Shown here: in pieces, positions 1 to 10,509 of the stretch
Layout of the letters: each line of letters opens with the position of its first letter
How positions within the stretch are numbered: position 1 is the stretch's first letter
NCBI GenBank assembly: GCA_002803225.1
Contig: NXFV01001623.1
Coordinates: 1 to 22,792 of the forward strand
Origin: Gamarada debralockiae
Lineage: Eukaryota > Ascomycota > Leotiomycetes > Helotiales > Hyphodiscaceae
DNA: 22,792 bases
Direction: 5' to 3'
Position numbers and translations under genes: made by a program
The notes under the pieces: model-generated
What the model was told of the DNA's origin: nothing
Seen by the model: the letters and a program-made list of their open reading frames with translations, nothing else
The model's database searches: none

Positions 1-331
1 GGGGTACAATCCAATTATCGGTGCGCGGGAGCCTTGACAGACACACGCGAATCAATTTTCAAGGAAGTGCTTTGCTTACCAGTCTCTGAATCACCTAGAC
101 TCTTATTCCCGAGACCCCTGGATTCTGGTATTATATTTTGGGATTGTGGTTGGAAGATTTGAAGTGTTGAAGAGTCGCGGAGACATTGACGACAAAGAGG
201 AGTGAGCTCCCCGCCTAGCGAGGTTCACTAAAAAAAACAAAATGTGGTTATGCGTCACCTGCAGTGAATTTACCTTGCAAAACAGTTCATGTCTTCTTGC
301 ATCATGGGAAGCAGCCTAGGAGATCTAACAG
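1..331. other. Left-edge stretch without a supported gene
   Basis: No open frame of useful length is visible on either strand. From the ATG at 242 a plus frame runs into TAG and TAA stops near 320-328. It is in the same frame as the remnant at 332-592, so this stretch may be the decayed upstream part of that gene. No RNA gene or repeat was recognised. Confidence 0.4.
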
Positions 332-592
332 GTGCCTCCGGAACTCATCGACTTAGGTAAATACGAGGCCATATTTGACAAAGACTTTGGGGCCTATTAT
401 GAATCCGTCGCTGATGTGCGAGAGGTGTAGAAGATATGGCGATACGTGATGAAGCTTTATTCCGAGGCTATCGGTCTAGAGATACTGAAACTCCAAGCCC
501 AATCACCTAAAGGCAATTTGGAGCAAGAGAATAACCATTCAAAGGAATTGGGTGATTTGATTGACATTTTGGGATGTCAACTACTTACGTAA
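332..592 (+). pseudogene. Stop-interrupted coding remnant of unknown family
   Basis: One plus frame reads as protein-like sequence (VPPELIDLGKYEAIFDKDFG, then about 17 residues to one TAG near 428, then KIWRYVMKLYSEAIGLEIL and a hydrophilic tail) before a TAA at 590-592. The internal TAG sits where TGG would read through. The residue mix (aromatic, acidic and hydrophobic in amphipathic spacing) looks like real protein rather than random frame, but I do not recognise the family. It is most likely a fragment of a dead gene. A short unrecognised intron is the alternative. Confidence 0.3.
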
Positions 593-1024
593 TCCGAGTA
601 ATTTGCTTCCATCCATCACAGCTGACAGTACCCAAGTCAACGATGATCCCAAATCACTGAAAGGAACTGAAAGACTGCGCTGACACTACTGGAATCTAAC
701 TATCTAACTTAGAGATCAATCCCTCATATTCCCATGCCCTACAACTTCTCCGGATATTCTGAACGCCTCGATCCCATAGCAGTCTTGGCTTTATCTTGTT
801 TTTCACCTCCCAACCTTCGAGACACTCCAAAGCGTGGCTTCTCGGCGGGTTCCGTGAGTTTATCATCTTCAGATCACCAAAACAGTCTCCAGATGTCTTG
901 GAAGAACTGCCAAAGGGAAGACATCAAAGAACTCGCGGCAATTATCGAAGCTTGTTTCCTCAGGATCCTAACTCCATCAAATCGCCCCCCTCACTACGAA
1001 ATAACACTGTAAACAGCAAGTAAC
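593..1024. other. Stretch without a supported gene
   Basis: Two overlapping plus ORFs (734-1012 and 796-1023) exist, but neither shows a recognisable domain and their reading frames compete, so neither is called. The stretch is probably the 3' flank of the decayed minus-strand 2EXR gene at 1025-1577. Confidence 0.4.
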
Positions 1025-1577
1025 TCATTCAATGCCGTGAAACCTTCCAGGGGTGTCTTCATAAAGTGCCAAAATCATTCTACATCCGCCTACCATTCCA
1101 CCCCATTCGATGACGATGTTGATTGCGATGTATCTTGTACTACTCCAATCCATTTCGTTGAGGATGTCGAGGGAATGAATAACTGGGAACCTTAGTGCGT
1201 GGGGTATGCTATTGGTCATGTACAGGGTATCGAAGGCGAAGTTGAACTGAACATTCGAGCTCATAAACTTTGAGAAGAACGCGAGAAGGGAGCTGGAGAC
1301 ATTCAGCAACCACTCACTCAATTTGAGAAATTCTGTTCCGGGTATATGATGTCCTAGCTCACGAAACAGTGTAGCAAAGGCCATTTTCTCCTCTCGCAAT
1401 GGCTCACCTTAATGACGGCCTCTCTAGAGTTACTACAAACTAGAAGAGCGGATGGCTGTGGCGACTGCGTGAAAAACCGCCGAGGTGGGCTTGAATTTCG
1501 ACGGTACGAGGCGGGAGAGTCATACGCCATACTTCCTCGATGGGTAGCTTGGAGAATATCGTCAAATGTGGGTTAGA
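1025..1577 (-). pseudogene. Decayed 2EXR-domain gene, copy 1
   Basis: Read on the minus strand, the N-terminal part carries the hallmark start of fungal 2EXR proteins (FSKLPIEEVWRMTLPPRTVEI, about 1565-1490). After a needed one-base frame change near 1445 comes SALLVCSNSREAVIK (matching the usual 'ALL.VCRESRE..L' element). A possible intron (GTGAGC at 1407 to CAAAG at 1268) then leads to VQFNFAFDTLYM and RYIAINIVIEWGG, which match the family's 'FN...DTLY' and '+YLA+' motifs. The stop is at 1025-1027. The frameshift and the odd intron argue for a pseudogene. 2EXR proteins are expanded in Leotiomycetes and Sordariomycetes and have no clear biochemical role. Assignment is by motif memory only. 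Confidence 0.5.
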
Positions 1578-2057
1578 AGGGCTTTGGTCGCAGTCTGGAC
1601 GGCCGAGGCCTTGACGTGGCAGTCGCGAAGCTGCATATCGCTGACTTTTGATTTGTTGACAGAGGATGAACGATTTGTAGTCGGATGCTGGACTCGAATA
1701 CGTAAAGAAGACCGAAGATTCCTTTTTCACGACGGGAATTTTCCCGAATGTTCTGATTCACTGATCCCAGTGTATGAACCAAAAATGACAATATTTTTAT
1801 GGTGAATCTGGACAACTATGTCTGCATTGGCAATGAAGGTCCGAAGTCTTCTCTGGGATACTTTGAAGGGGTACTGTGTCGAAGGGAGCCTTCTCATTTC
1901 TATTCATTCGAATGAGTGAGCCGTTACATGTATTATTGATTTTCTGCACGCTTCCATCCTCACACCAACCTCGATTTAGGATGTGCGGGGGTTTTGACGG
2001 TGCTCGGGAATTCTTAGAATGATCGTTCAACTTTCTTCCGAGAAGACCTGGAGAGTA
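1578..2057. other. Stretch without a supported gene, left flank of the MITE
   Basis: Several mutually overlapping ORFs of under 100 codons occur on both strands with no recognisable domain. Nothing beyond the possible upstream end of the decayed 2EXR gene and the flank of the MITE at 2058 can be supported. Confidence 0.4.
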
Positions 2058-2080
2058 CAGTAAACCTGGCTATAAGCATA
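2058..2080 (+). repeat. Left terminal inverted repeat of the MITE
   Basis: This 23-bp repeat starts at the C right after the TA at 2056-2057. It matches the reverse complement of 2481-2504 over its whole length with a single-base indel in an A run. Confidence 0.85.
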
Positions 2081-2480
2081 TTGGATATAAGTATATCCTG
2101 ACCACTAAGCATATTGTTGCCGGTCTCGTCAATTTTATATAATCATATAAGCATAACCTCTTAACTTAGCATATGCTTATGATTTCCAGGTCCTGATTCT
2201 ATAATGCTACTTATTTTCTCCTCCAATATGCCTACAAGGGTAAGGTTTTATCAATACGGGTGCCTAAAGGTGCTATATTAGTCGAAATTAGGGCAAAATC
2301 CAACCTTCTAAGTAGCCTATATATAAGACAATAAGTGCAAGACTACCTGAGGGCATAATTGGGAGCATTTTAGCCCTCTAGAGCGAGATCGTTGCTTGAG
2401 ATCCGCAATATAACCATATCACGTGCACCTCAACTTAAGCATATCCTGGCCTATAAGCATATAACCATCGTCCCGGAGAG

Positions 2481-2504
2481 TATGCTTATAGCCAGGTTTT
2501 ACTG
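2481..2504 (-). repeat. Right terminal inverted repeat of the MITE
   Basis: This 24-bp repeat ends with the G just before the TA at 2505-2506. Read on the minus strand it equals the left repeat plus one extra A. Confidence 0.85.
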
Positions 2505-2641
2505 TATTCAAAAAAAAATACTTGCAATATTGATTTTGCTCGTTCCCTATTTATACGTCTGCGAGAGGTTCCGTAAATGAGTAATAGACATCGAGGCTAA
2601 TAAGAAGATCTTCTAAAGACGTGAACCAGACATTTGTCTTT

Positions 2642-3260
2642 TCAGATGTGACCAGGATAGCTAAGAAGCGGGGCTGGATTCCTGATATCCTCATCCTCAT
2701 CCTCTCCACAATCTGCATCAACAGCAAGATATCTGGGACCTAGAGATTTTAGAATTAGTATTTGTCAAGGGATGTGCATGAGCTCGAATATTTGCATGAG
2801 TTTTGAAACCAGCCTGTCTTTAACGAATCACTCATTATAGCCGAGTGGTTCATCGGAGTAGAGGCATGGAGGAATTCAGAACACGAAAAAATGGTCTGTA
2901 CAGTACACATACTTGATAACTCCTTATCGGTGAGGATATCTAGGAAGCGGAAGATCAAGTAATCGAAGTGACAGGCCATGTATAGAGTATTGATGGAGGA
3001 GTAAATCGTATCTTTGAAGTCTTTGAGTTCGACAAAAAGCATAACGGATAAAGTCCGATCACAGCACCCCTGGAATCTCTATATGTAAGGAGAGCTGACA
3101 GATGCTTAGCCTGAGCGCTGAATGTTCTTTTACGTATAGGCTCTTCTATCTTAATAGTGCGAGGTTGAAGAGATAGACGCCATGTCTCGCGGCGAAGCTC
3201 TGTCGGCAGGTCTGAGAGCGACGTCGAGGAAGTCTGTTCTTGAAGAACTGGGAGCCGCAT
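2642..3260 (-). pseudogene. Decayed 2EXR-domain gene, copy 2
   Basis: The minus frame from the ATG at 3258-3260 reads MRLPVLQEQ and then LSDLPTELRRETWRLSLQPR, the 2EXR signature. LSALLTYRDSRGAVIGLYPLCF follows. At a run of five T near 3035 the frame must shift to continue as VELKDF, INTLYMACHFDYLIFRFLDIL and TDKELSS. If a GTATGTG donor at 2912 is spliced to a CTCTAG acceptor ending at 2740, the frame goes on as PRYLAVDADCGEDEDEDIRN, fitting the family's 'RYLAVD' element, to a TGA at 2642-2644. The frameshift makes it most likely a pseudogene, although a sequencing error in the T run would restore it. The protein is clearly diverged from copy 1. Confidence 0.55.
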
Positions 3261-4235
3261 TCTGGTGTTCGGGTGTTTAAAAGGGCTGAACGGATCGAAA
3301 TCCGATTGCTGAGATGCACTTGACGATTGAAGTGGACAGACAGCGAGAAATGTGGTCGCGGTAGGAGTCAGGAAATAAAATGGCAAGAGAACTCCCACGA
3401 TTGATACCATGCGATCATATTTGTCGTACGAGCGCTGAGGTCGTACGGACAAGATCCTGCGACATCAGGGGTCGTGCGAGCAACTTCCAGGAAACGCGTC
3501 TGACATGCTCTAAAATCGACCAAAACACCTCCTTAGGTAGTCCTTCCAGCATAGCATCGAATATTACAGACGACTCGTCTTCAAGCTTGGGTACGCAACC
3601 TTGAAGTCGTGTTTTCAAATTGACGTTGTGTCTAATCGATATTACGTAGGTTTCTACTTGCCGGGCGCTCGCTACAGGGTAGACTGCGCATGCAAAGAGG
3701 CCCGTGCGCCGAGCTTCGGAATACTCCATCTGCGTAAACAAGACGTTGTGTATAGACAAGATTTGTTTGTTCTATAGTGACAAGTATTGCTGAATTGTTG
3801 TCGGCATGTTCCATGCCTCCCGCAGCCGCTCTCCTAGCACCCAGTCGTTAGCATTTTGCCTGTCATCTTATTCGACAGAAATAATGCAACCCCTCTGAGT
3901 TGTCCTCTTCCTGTACTACCGTCCTTCTCCTATGATGTGGTGCTGTATGGAGATGGGCTTGAGTTACCATCGCCTATAGGACGCCATGCAAATGGAGAAG
4001 GCTAGCCAGACCGCGAGTCAGCTGCAAAATAGCTATCATTCACCAATCGCATACTCATTTTTCTCAATAATCATGAGTCCTCCTTGCACGGAGCCGTAGG
4101 CTCCCGAAGCCTCACTTCTAGGTGTTGTTCTCAGCTGTCAATCAACTGTCCCCTCTCTCTTTGCTGTTGGATTATCTGAGCTGACAAAGTTTGCAATCAT
4201 TTCACACTGCCAGTCATATTGGTGACTTAACCGTC
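3261..4235. other. Intergenic stretch upstream of the helicase gene
   Basis: The right part is the promoter and leader of the helicase gene. A short uORF (ATG 4073, stop 4097-4099, eight codons) and a perfect GGAGCC-GTA-GGCTCC hairpin (4090-4104) overlap each other there, followed by a pyrimidine-rich tract near 4149-4162. Whether they are transcribed is unknown. The left part holds only the weak minus ORF at 3415-3729. Confidence 0.45.
3415..3729 (-). CDS. Small unrecognised ORF, possibly F-box-like remnant
   Basis: The 104-codon minus ORF begins at the ATG 3727-3729. Its second half contains LEGLPKEVFWSILEHV followed by a basic and hydrophobic stretch, loosely resembling an F-box start (LPxE+xxxIL..L). 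There is no support beyond this. It lies just upstream of the decayed 2EXR copy 2 on the same strand and may be another decayed gene or chance. Confidence 0.2.
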   Translation of the reverse strand: MEYSEARRTGLFACAVYPVASARQVETYVISIRHNVNLKTRLQGCVPKLEDESSVIFDAMLEGLPKEVFWSILEHVRRVSWKLLARPLMSQDLVRTTSALVRQI

Positions 4236-7200
4236 ATGGCATCGCCGGGTATAAGGTGGCAAGGTCCGAATTCCGGAGGCAGGTTTGGTGGAGGTGGTCT
4301 GGGGGGAAGAGGAGGAAGTAGATGGGATGGAGGCAGAGGCGGTAGAGGTGGTAGAGGAGGCAGAGTAGGAGGAAGCAGACGTACTATGTGCCGAAATATC
4401 CAGCAAGGAGGACGCTGCCGGTTTGGTGCACAATGTATCTTTTCCCACGATTTGTCGGACTCGAATGAGCACGAATCTTCAAAGCAACCCCGCGAAAGAT
4501 TAGCAGACACCACTGAGCAACAACACGCCAGAGAGGAATATAATTCCTGGAAGAGGCTCATCAAGTCTCCGCCGAGGAGAAACGATATCAGAACAATTGA
4601 GTTGTTATGGAATGGCGCGCTCGATATATTAAACGCAGACGATCGAGACTTGAAGCAGATGCTCCCACGAGATCTGGACGATCAAGAGAATTATGGCCGT
4701 GAACATATTCAGACACTTTTAAGCATGGAAGCACGCAGTCAGGGATGTAGCACCTTTGTTACACTTGCACAACCATTTCTCTTGGTTATTACCCACCAAG
4801 CCCTATTGGACTGCTTATCTGTCGACACCTTCGTCGGAGGCCTGTACAACTTTATCAGTGGTAGCAACGGGACCCGAGCAATTCCTTTCTTCCAACATCT
4901 CAGCACAAACTTAGTTGAGGCGTACCTTGGATCTACCGTCTCGAAAGTATCGGTAGAAACGATACTCATCGCAATGTTAACCGCCGTCCGCGAGCTCCTT
5001 AGGAGGGAGCAGCGAGCTGCCTTTCACAATGGTCTTCCAGATCTAGTCAACTCGCTGGAGAACGCCGCGGAAGTCACTGGCATAGATAAGCAGTCTGTAG
5101 CGTTTCAGATTGTCACAAATGGGGTTGGTGAGCTTCGAGCAACGGTGGCTCGTGCGAATGGCCTTCTTAATCACGAAGAGGTCCCACGGGTAAACGGTGT
5201 CTTGACTACCGTCGCAACGTCAACTTATCCTCGAGATATTATCGTCCCAGGAGATCGCCACGATAACGACAACACCGACATCACAAAGATCAAGATACTC
5301 CCAACTGAAAATGAGATTCGAAGCAACGACCCAGAATTTTTACCCTCTACCGATCTTGACCAACCTCATTTCCTCAATGACCAGGTGGAGCGCCACCTCG
5401 ATACACATTTTCGCCTCCTTCGCCACGACATCTTTGGTGAATTGAAAGAGGCTCTCGGGGGAGCGATGATTGCTGTCGAGAATGATCAAACCCTTCTCGA
5501 CAATGGGAAACTTAGCCTCGGGAACGTGCGAGCTTACCCGTATGCCAAGGCTTATATCAGGTATATATCATTTGACCAACGGCGAGGCCTAGAAGCTCAG
5601 GTGTCTTTCAACCAGCTCCCGGCTCTATGGAAGAAGCCAGCCTCTGAAAGACGCAAGTGGTGGGAAGAATCAAAACGGTTAGAGGAAGGTGTTCTCCTCT
5701 GCTTTATCTCTGTTGTCGACAACAAGAGCTCACTCTTGTTCCTCACCGTCAGTGAGAAGTGCATCGATCCAAAGACAAACCACAGCCTCAGCTCTCACGA
5801 ACACAACTCGACAATCGTTACAAAGCTTGCGACACGGAATCAGGTTGACATGGAGTTGTTGACTCATCTGAGTTGTCGGAACGTACGAGGGGCCTTGATA
5901 GAGTTCCCTGGAATTTTACCTGCGACATTTATGCCCATTCTCGAGAATCTTCAGAATATGCAACGCTTAAGCCGCTTGCCGTTCCGTCAATGGATTTTAC
6001 CAGATCGTATTACTTTGGAGGGGTCAGAGGTCCTTGATGTTCCGCCACCACTCTACGCCCGAGCCCCCGGCTTTGTCTTCTCGCTGGATTCAATTCTGAA
6101 GAAGCCCGATGGTGGCCTGTCCATGAACCCGAGAGCATCAGTTAATAAGCTTGACGCGCGAGATCCATGGTCTGTCTTGCTAGATTCAATTCTGGGTGAG
6201 ATTGTGGATGAGCCGGATGGTCGCTTCACTATGAACCCGAGAGCATCAGTCGACGACATTGCCATCATCAACGAGCTTGACGCGCGAACCGAGCTCGATC
6301 GTGGGCAATGCCAAGCGCTGATTGCAGCCCTTACTCGTGAATTTGCTTTCATCCAGGGTCCGCCAGGGACGGGGAAGTCGTACCTTGGTGTTCAGTTAAT
6401 GAGGGTTCTCTTAGCTTGCAAAAGGAAAGCTCATTTGGGTCCAGTAGTGGTTGTGTAAGCTGTTGAACCTGTGTTCCGGACTCGCTGACTCACTCTGTGA
6501 AGGTGCTACACAAATCATGCCCTGGATCAGTTCCTGGAACATCTCGTCGAGATCGGCATCGAAAAGGTCATCCGGATTGGTGGCCAAAGCCGGTCAACGA
6601 TCCTCGAAGGGAAGAATCTCCGCATCGTGTCTCAAGGGGAGGCAAAGACGAAATCCGAGGGTTACCTCATAGCGATGACCTACAAGGCTCTCGAAATTCA
6701 AGAACAACTTATCAGACAAGTTCTGGGTCTGCTACATGGCACACAGAAACGACCAGACTGGGCCAATCTCAAAACTCATATAGCGCGGAGACATCCGCAT
6801 ATCTACTCCCAATTTTCCCGGGTTGACGACGAGGGGTTTAAGACAGTGGGAAGGGAGCCTTTCGAAATTTGGAGCAACGGCACGAACGGGGATCTATTAG
6901 ATGAATCCAAAATATCGAACGACACAAATTGTACGTCGCAGAGCCTGCTAGATGCTGCGACGCAAAATGTTCACGCCCTGTCGCGGCTTGATAGACGCCG
7001 TCTCGTGGAACTCTGGAATGAAGAGATTCGCGGAGATACAACCGATCAACTCTTTGAATTAGTAAAAGAGTCCTACGACCTCTACCAGAGATTGGAAAAC
7101 ATGCATGACGAGGTTGATCGGAGAGTCCTCCAAACAGCGGATGTCATTGGTGTCACAACAACAGGGCTGGCCAGGAGGATATCCGTTCTTCGGCATGTCC

Positions 7201-10200
7201 GCTGTAAGGTGATCATATGCGAAGAAGCTGGTGAAGTTATGGAGCCTCACATGATATCAGCATTGCTACCAAGTGTAGAGCACTTTATTCAGATCGGTGA
7301 TCACCAACAGCTACGACCTCAGATCAATAACTATGGACTCTCGCTTGAAAGCCAACAGGGGACTCCGTATCAGCTGGATCGCAGCCAATTTGAACGACTC
7401 TCGGTCGGGGAACGAGGGAGGCCCTCATTTCCAGTCGCCCAATTGAACGTTCAGCGACGCATGCGTCCCGAAATCTCAACCCTGATCAAGGAGACTCTCT
7501 ATCCACGCTTGATTGATCACGAGACCACAAAGGACTTACCGGCTGTCGTAGGCATGCGTAGAAACGTTTTCTGGCTCGACCACGAGTACATTGAAGAAGG
7601 GCTCAACGCAGACCGGCATCAACGGTCACATAGCAACATCTGGGAAGCGGAGATGACGCACGCGCTTGTTCGGCACATTGTGCGTCAGGGTGTCTACAGC
7701 AGTAGTGATATTGCAGTATTGACTCCATACACCGGACAATTGCAGAAATTGCGTGAAAAGATGCGTGATGACTTTGAGATTGTTCTCAGTGATCGCGACG
7801 AAGAAACGCTTGCGAGGGATGGATTCAACGAAGAGACAACTCTAGCAGAAGGCGAACAGGCGAGCTCAGGATCTGGGAGGAAGCGACTAGAGAAGAAGAA
7901 GCTCACTGAGATGTTGAGGGTTGCTACCGTCGATAACTTCCAAGGCGAAGAAGCCAAGATCATCATTGTGTCCCTAGTCCGAAGCAACAAGGACAAAAAG
8001 GTCGGGTTTCTCAGGACGACAAACCGGATCAACGTCCTCCTCAGCCGCGCTCAGCATGGCATGTATCTCATCGGCAATGCTGATACTTACTGTAATATCC
8101 CCATGTGGGGACAGGTCCTTCGGATGCTGCAGGCAACGGATTCGGTTGGCAAGGCCTTCGGTCTTTGTTGCCCTCGGCACGTGGATACAGAGATGCAAGT
8201 CTCGGACCCAGTTGACTTTCAAAAACTCAGCCCCGAAGGCGGATGCCAGCTTGCTTGCGATCGACGCCTAGCTGAATGCGGCCACCGATGCCAGGCGAGG
8301 TGTCACTCCGAGAGCATGCACCAAGTCTTCAAATGTCCACAGTCTTGTCAGCGTCTCCACAACCCGTGCAATCATAGCTGCCAAAAGCAAACCTGTGGTG
8401 AAGATTGTGGCCCTTGTCTCATTAAGCTGAACAACGTCTGGCTTCCGTGCGCTCATTCAAAGGATAATGTTCCCTGCTACCAGACCCAAAATCTGGGCAG
8501 CATCAACTGTACTGTCCGTGTTGAAAAGCGAGTTCCGGATTGCAACCACGTCGTGGAAGTCCCATGCTCGCAAGATGTGGCATGTTCATCTTTTAGCTGC
8601 CCTACAGCCTGTGGGATAACTTTGGTATGCGGTCACCCGTGTCCTGGGACCTGTGGCAGGTGTTATCGCAAGGACACCGACGACCTGCTATTTGTCAAAC
8701 ATGCCTCCTGTACAAAAGTCTGTGGCAGACGCTTTGGAACCTGTAATCACAATTGTCGGAGGCTCTGCCATAGTGGGGCAGATTGTGGCCCTTGTTTCTC
8801 TGCCTGCGAGGTAAGGCGTCGTTGCTTCGCTTTGAATCTCAAACTCTTGCGTTATCGCGGTATATTGGGATATGCTAACGAAAACAGGTTCGTTGCTCAC
8901 ACTCTCGATGTACCTTAAGATGCCACCAATCGTGTGCACCATGTATTGAGAGTTGTACTTGGTGGTGCGAGCACGAGGGGAGTTGCGGCATGCCGTGCGC
9001 TGCACCGTGTAGCCGCCTCCCATGCAATCAGCGCTGCTCCAAGACTCTTTCTTGCGGACATCAGTGCCCTGAGATCTGTGGCGAAGTGTGCCACGAAGGC
9101 TACTGCCATGTTTGCTCCGACAAACGAGACCGGCGAGTAGATCTCCTCGAAATGAAAACCTACGGAGAAATCGACTTGAATGAGACACCTATAGTTATTC
9201 TTGGGTGTGGCCACTTCTTTACCGCGGAAACCCTTGACGGCCACATGGGAATGGCAGAAGTGTATAGAGTAGATGGGTATGGAGCATTCACAGGCGTTCG
9301 GGATGTGTCTGCCGTTTTGGCTCGGTCAATACCTCGCTGTCCAGATTGCCAATGCCCAGTCAGACAGTACGCCACGCAACGATATAATCGAGTCATAAAC
9401 AGGGCCGTTATCGACGAAATGTCTAAGCGGTTCCTTGTGAGTGGAAGAGCAGAGCTTCGGGATTTGGAGCAGCAGATAGACGAATTGGATCGAAACTTTA
9501 AGACAAGTCGTTCAGAGATCATCCGCTCAAATTATCAAGCAAAAGCACATTTTACCAGAAATCTCACGCCTGCAAAGGCACTGGAGATCACCGAACTCCT
9601 CAAAGAACGGCACGACGCGTTTAGGAAGATTGAGAAGGCCATCCAAGCATTCCGCGACAAGGTTGCTGACAGGCATCAACCCGCACAAAAGCTTCATGAG
9701 GCTACAGTCTACGCCGCGAGAAAGGCAGCTGTTGATCAACTGACAGCAGATTTGACCTTTGTTGATTCTGTCCCAGCCCTCGCCCGTGACCGTCAAATTA
9801 CCCTAGGTGGCAGAATGGCGCAGATTAGGACAGAGTTCGTCGTTCTTGATGACAAGTTCTACATTACTCAAGCATTAAAGTCAACATCTGCCGGTGCTTC
9901 GATCAAAATCACAGGCGGAGCTCCCGGTCAACTTGCGACGCCGTTTTTTGGGGCGTGCAGGACTTTTATTGGGGATTGTGATGTTGAGAATCTACCGAAA
10001 CTCGCCGTTGAAGCATCCCTTTTCTACGCAACTATTGCACGGTCATATGAGTCCTTCTGCCACTCTGGAAAGACTAACCTTGACAAGGCAGCAAACTATG
10101 TGAAGATGGCTAAGGAGTTGTTGGATAAGGCCCAGGAACTGTGCAGACGGCCATTTCAAAACGCAGAGATCTTGCGTAGCGCTGTTGAGGAATCAATAGG

Positions 10201-10509
10201 CCTGTTACGGAAAGAGTGGTATGAAGACGTCACAGCGGAAGAGATTACGGCTATCAAATCTGCGATGGTCAGCGGTTCTGGGGGGATTGCTACCCATTCT
10301 GGTCACTGGTACAACTGCGAGAATGGGCACCCGGTGAGTAGACGGATTGTGATCGCTTTTAATATTGCCTAATCCTCGACTAGTTCGCAATCGGTGACTG
10401 CGGTATGCCAATGGAGCTGGCTCGCTGCCCTGAATGTGGAGGACCTGTCGGCGGACAGCATCACCGTGCAGTTGATGGAGTGACTCGTGCAACGAACATG
10501 GAAGACTAG
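4236..10509 (+). CDS. ZNFX1/Hrr1-like NF-X1 zinc-finger SF1 RNA helicase
   Basis: Exons: 4236-6454, 6503-8810, 8888-10333 and 10384-10509 (introns 48, 77 and 50 nt), 2032 codons. The start is the ATG at 4236 (CCGTCATGG). The open frame reaches further upstream only through a TTG. Domains in order: a Gly/Arg-rich N-terminus with RGG-like repeats (about 13-46); a CX8CX5CX3H finger (C52, C61, C67, H71); a long alpha region; and an SF1 helicase with Walker A GPPGTGKS (K714), motif II EEAG (980-983), motif III GDHQQLRP (1005-1012), VDNFQGEE (from 1216) and NVLLSRA (from 1250). An NF-X1-type Cys/His array follows (about 1295-1590), then a charged helical or coiled-coil region (about 1630-1800) and an RZ-type finger (C1986, H1990, C1997, C2006, C2009). 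Human ZNFX1 and fission-yeast Hrr1, which acts with RNA-dependent RNA polymerase in RNAi, share this helicase class. A role in small-RNA silencing or RNA surveillance here is inferred. An in-frame duplication precedes Walker A (6087-6288). Confidence 0.93.
6087..6288 (+). repeat. In-frame imperfect tandem duplication inside the helicase gene
   Basis: Three blocks occur twice in the same order: GATTCAATTCTG (6087 and 6183), ATGAACCCGAGAGCATCAGT (6123 and 6231) and AGCTTGACGCGCGA (6148 and 6274). The offsets are 96, 108 and 126 nt, all multiples of three, so the copies differ by in-frame indels. At protein level LDSIL...PDGGLSMNPRASV...LDAR is followed by LDSIL...PDGRFTMNPRASV...LDAR. The second copy leads directly into the helicase Q-motif region (LDRGQCQAL) and Walker A. 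Confidence 0.85.

Larger units (their letters stand above)
2058..2504. mobile_element. MITE with terminal inverted repeats and TA target duplication
   Basis: The left end at 2058 begins CAGTAAACCTGGCTATAAGC. The reverse complement of the right end at 2504 begins CAGTAAAACCTGGCTATAAG, the same apart from one extra A. Both ends are bounded by TA (2056-2057 and 2505-2506), the target duplication of Tc1/mariner/pogo-type elements. The 447-bp interior is AT-rich, has repeated TAAGCATAT-like motifs near both ends in both orientations, and has no transposase frame. It is therefore a non-autonomous miniature element. A 'CAGT' start with TA duplication suggests a pogo/Fot1-like parent, which is inference. 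Confidence 0.8.

Noticed and set aside
734..1023. Two overlapping small plus ORFs
   Set aside because: Neither shows a domain, they compete for the same DNA, and they sit in decayed sequence.
4191..4235. Upstream extension of the helicase frame
   Set aside because: The frame is opened only by a TTG. The first ATG in frame is at 4236, in a good context.
4260..4380. GGAGGT-rich run that could be a minisatellite
   Set aside because: It encodes the Gly/Arg-rich N-terminus of the helicase and has no fixed repeat unit.
8688..9244. Overlapping minus-strand frames of 109-166 codons
   Set aside because: They lie opposite the NF-X1 cysteine array of the helicase, whose repeated Cys codons leave open antisense frames.
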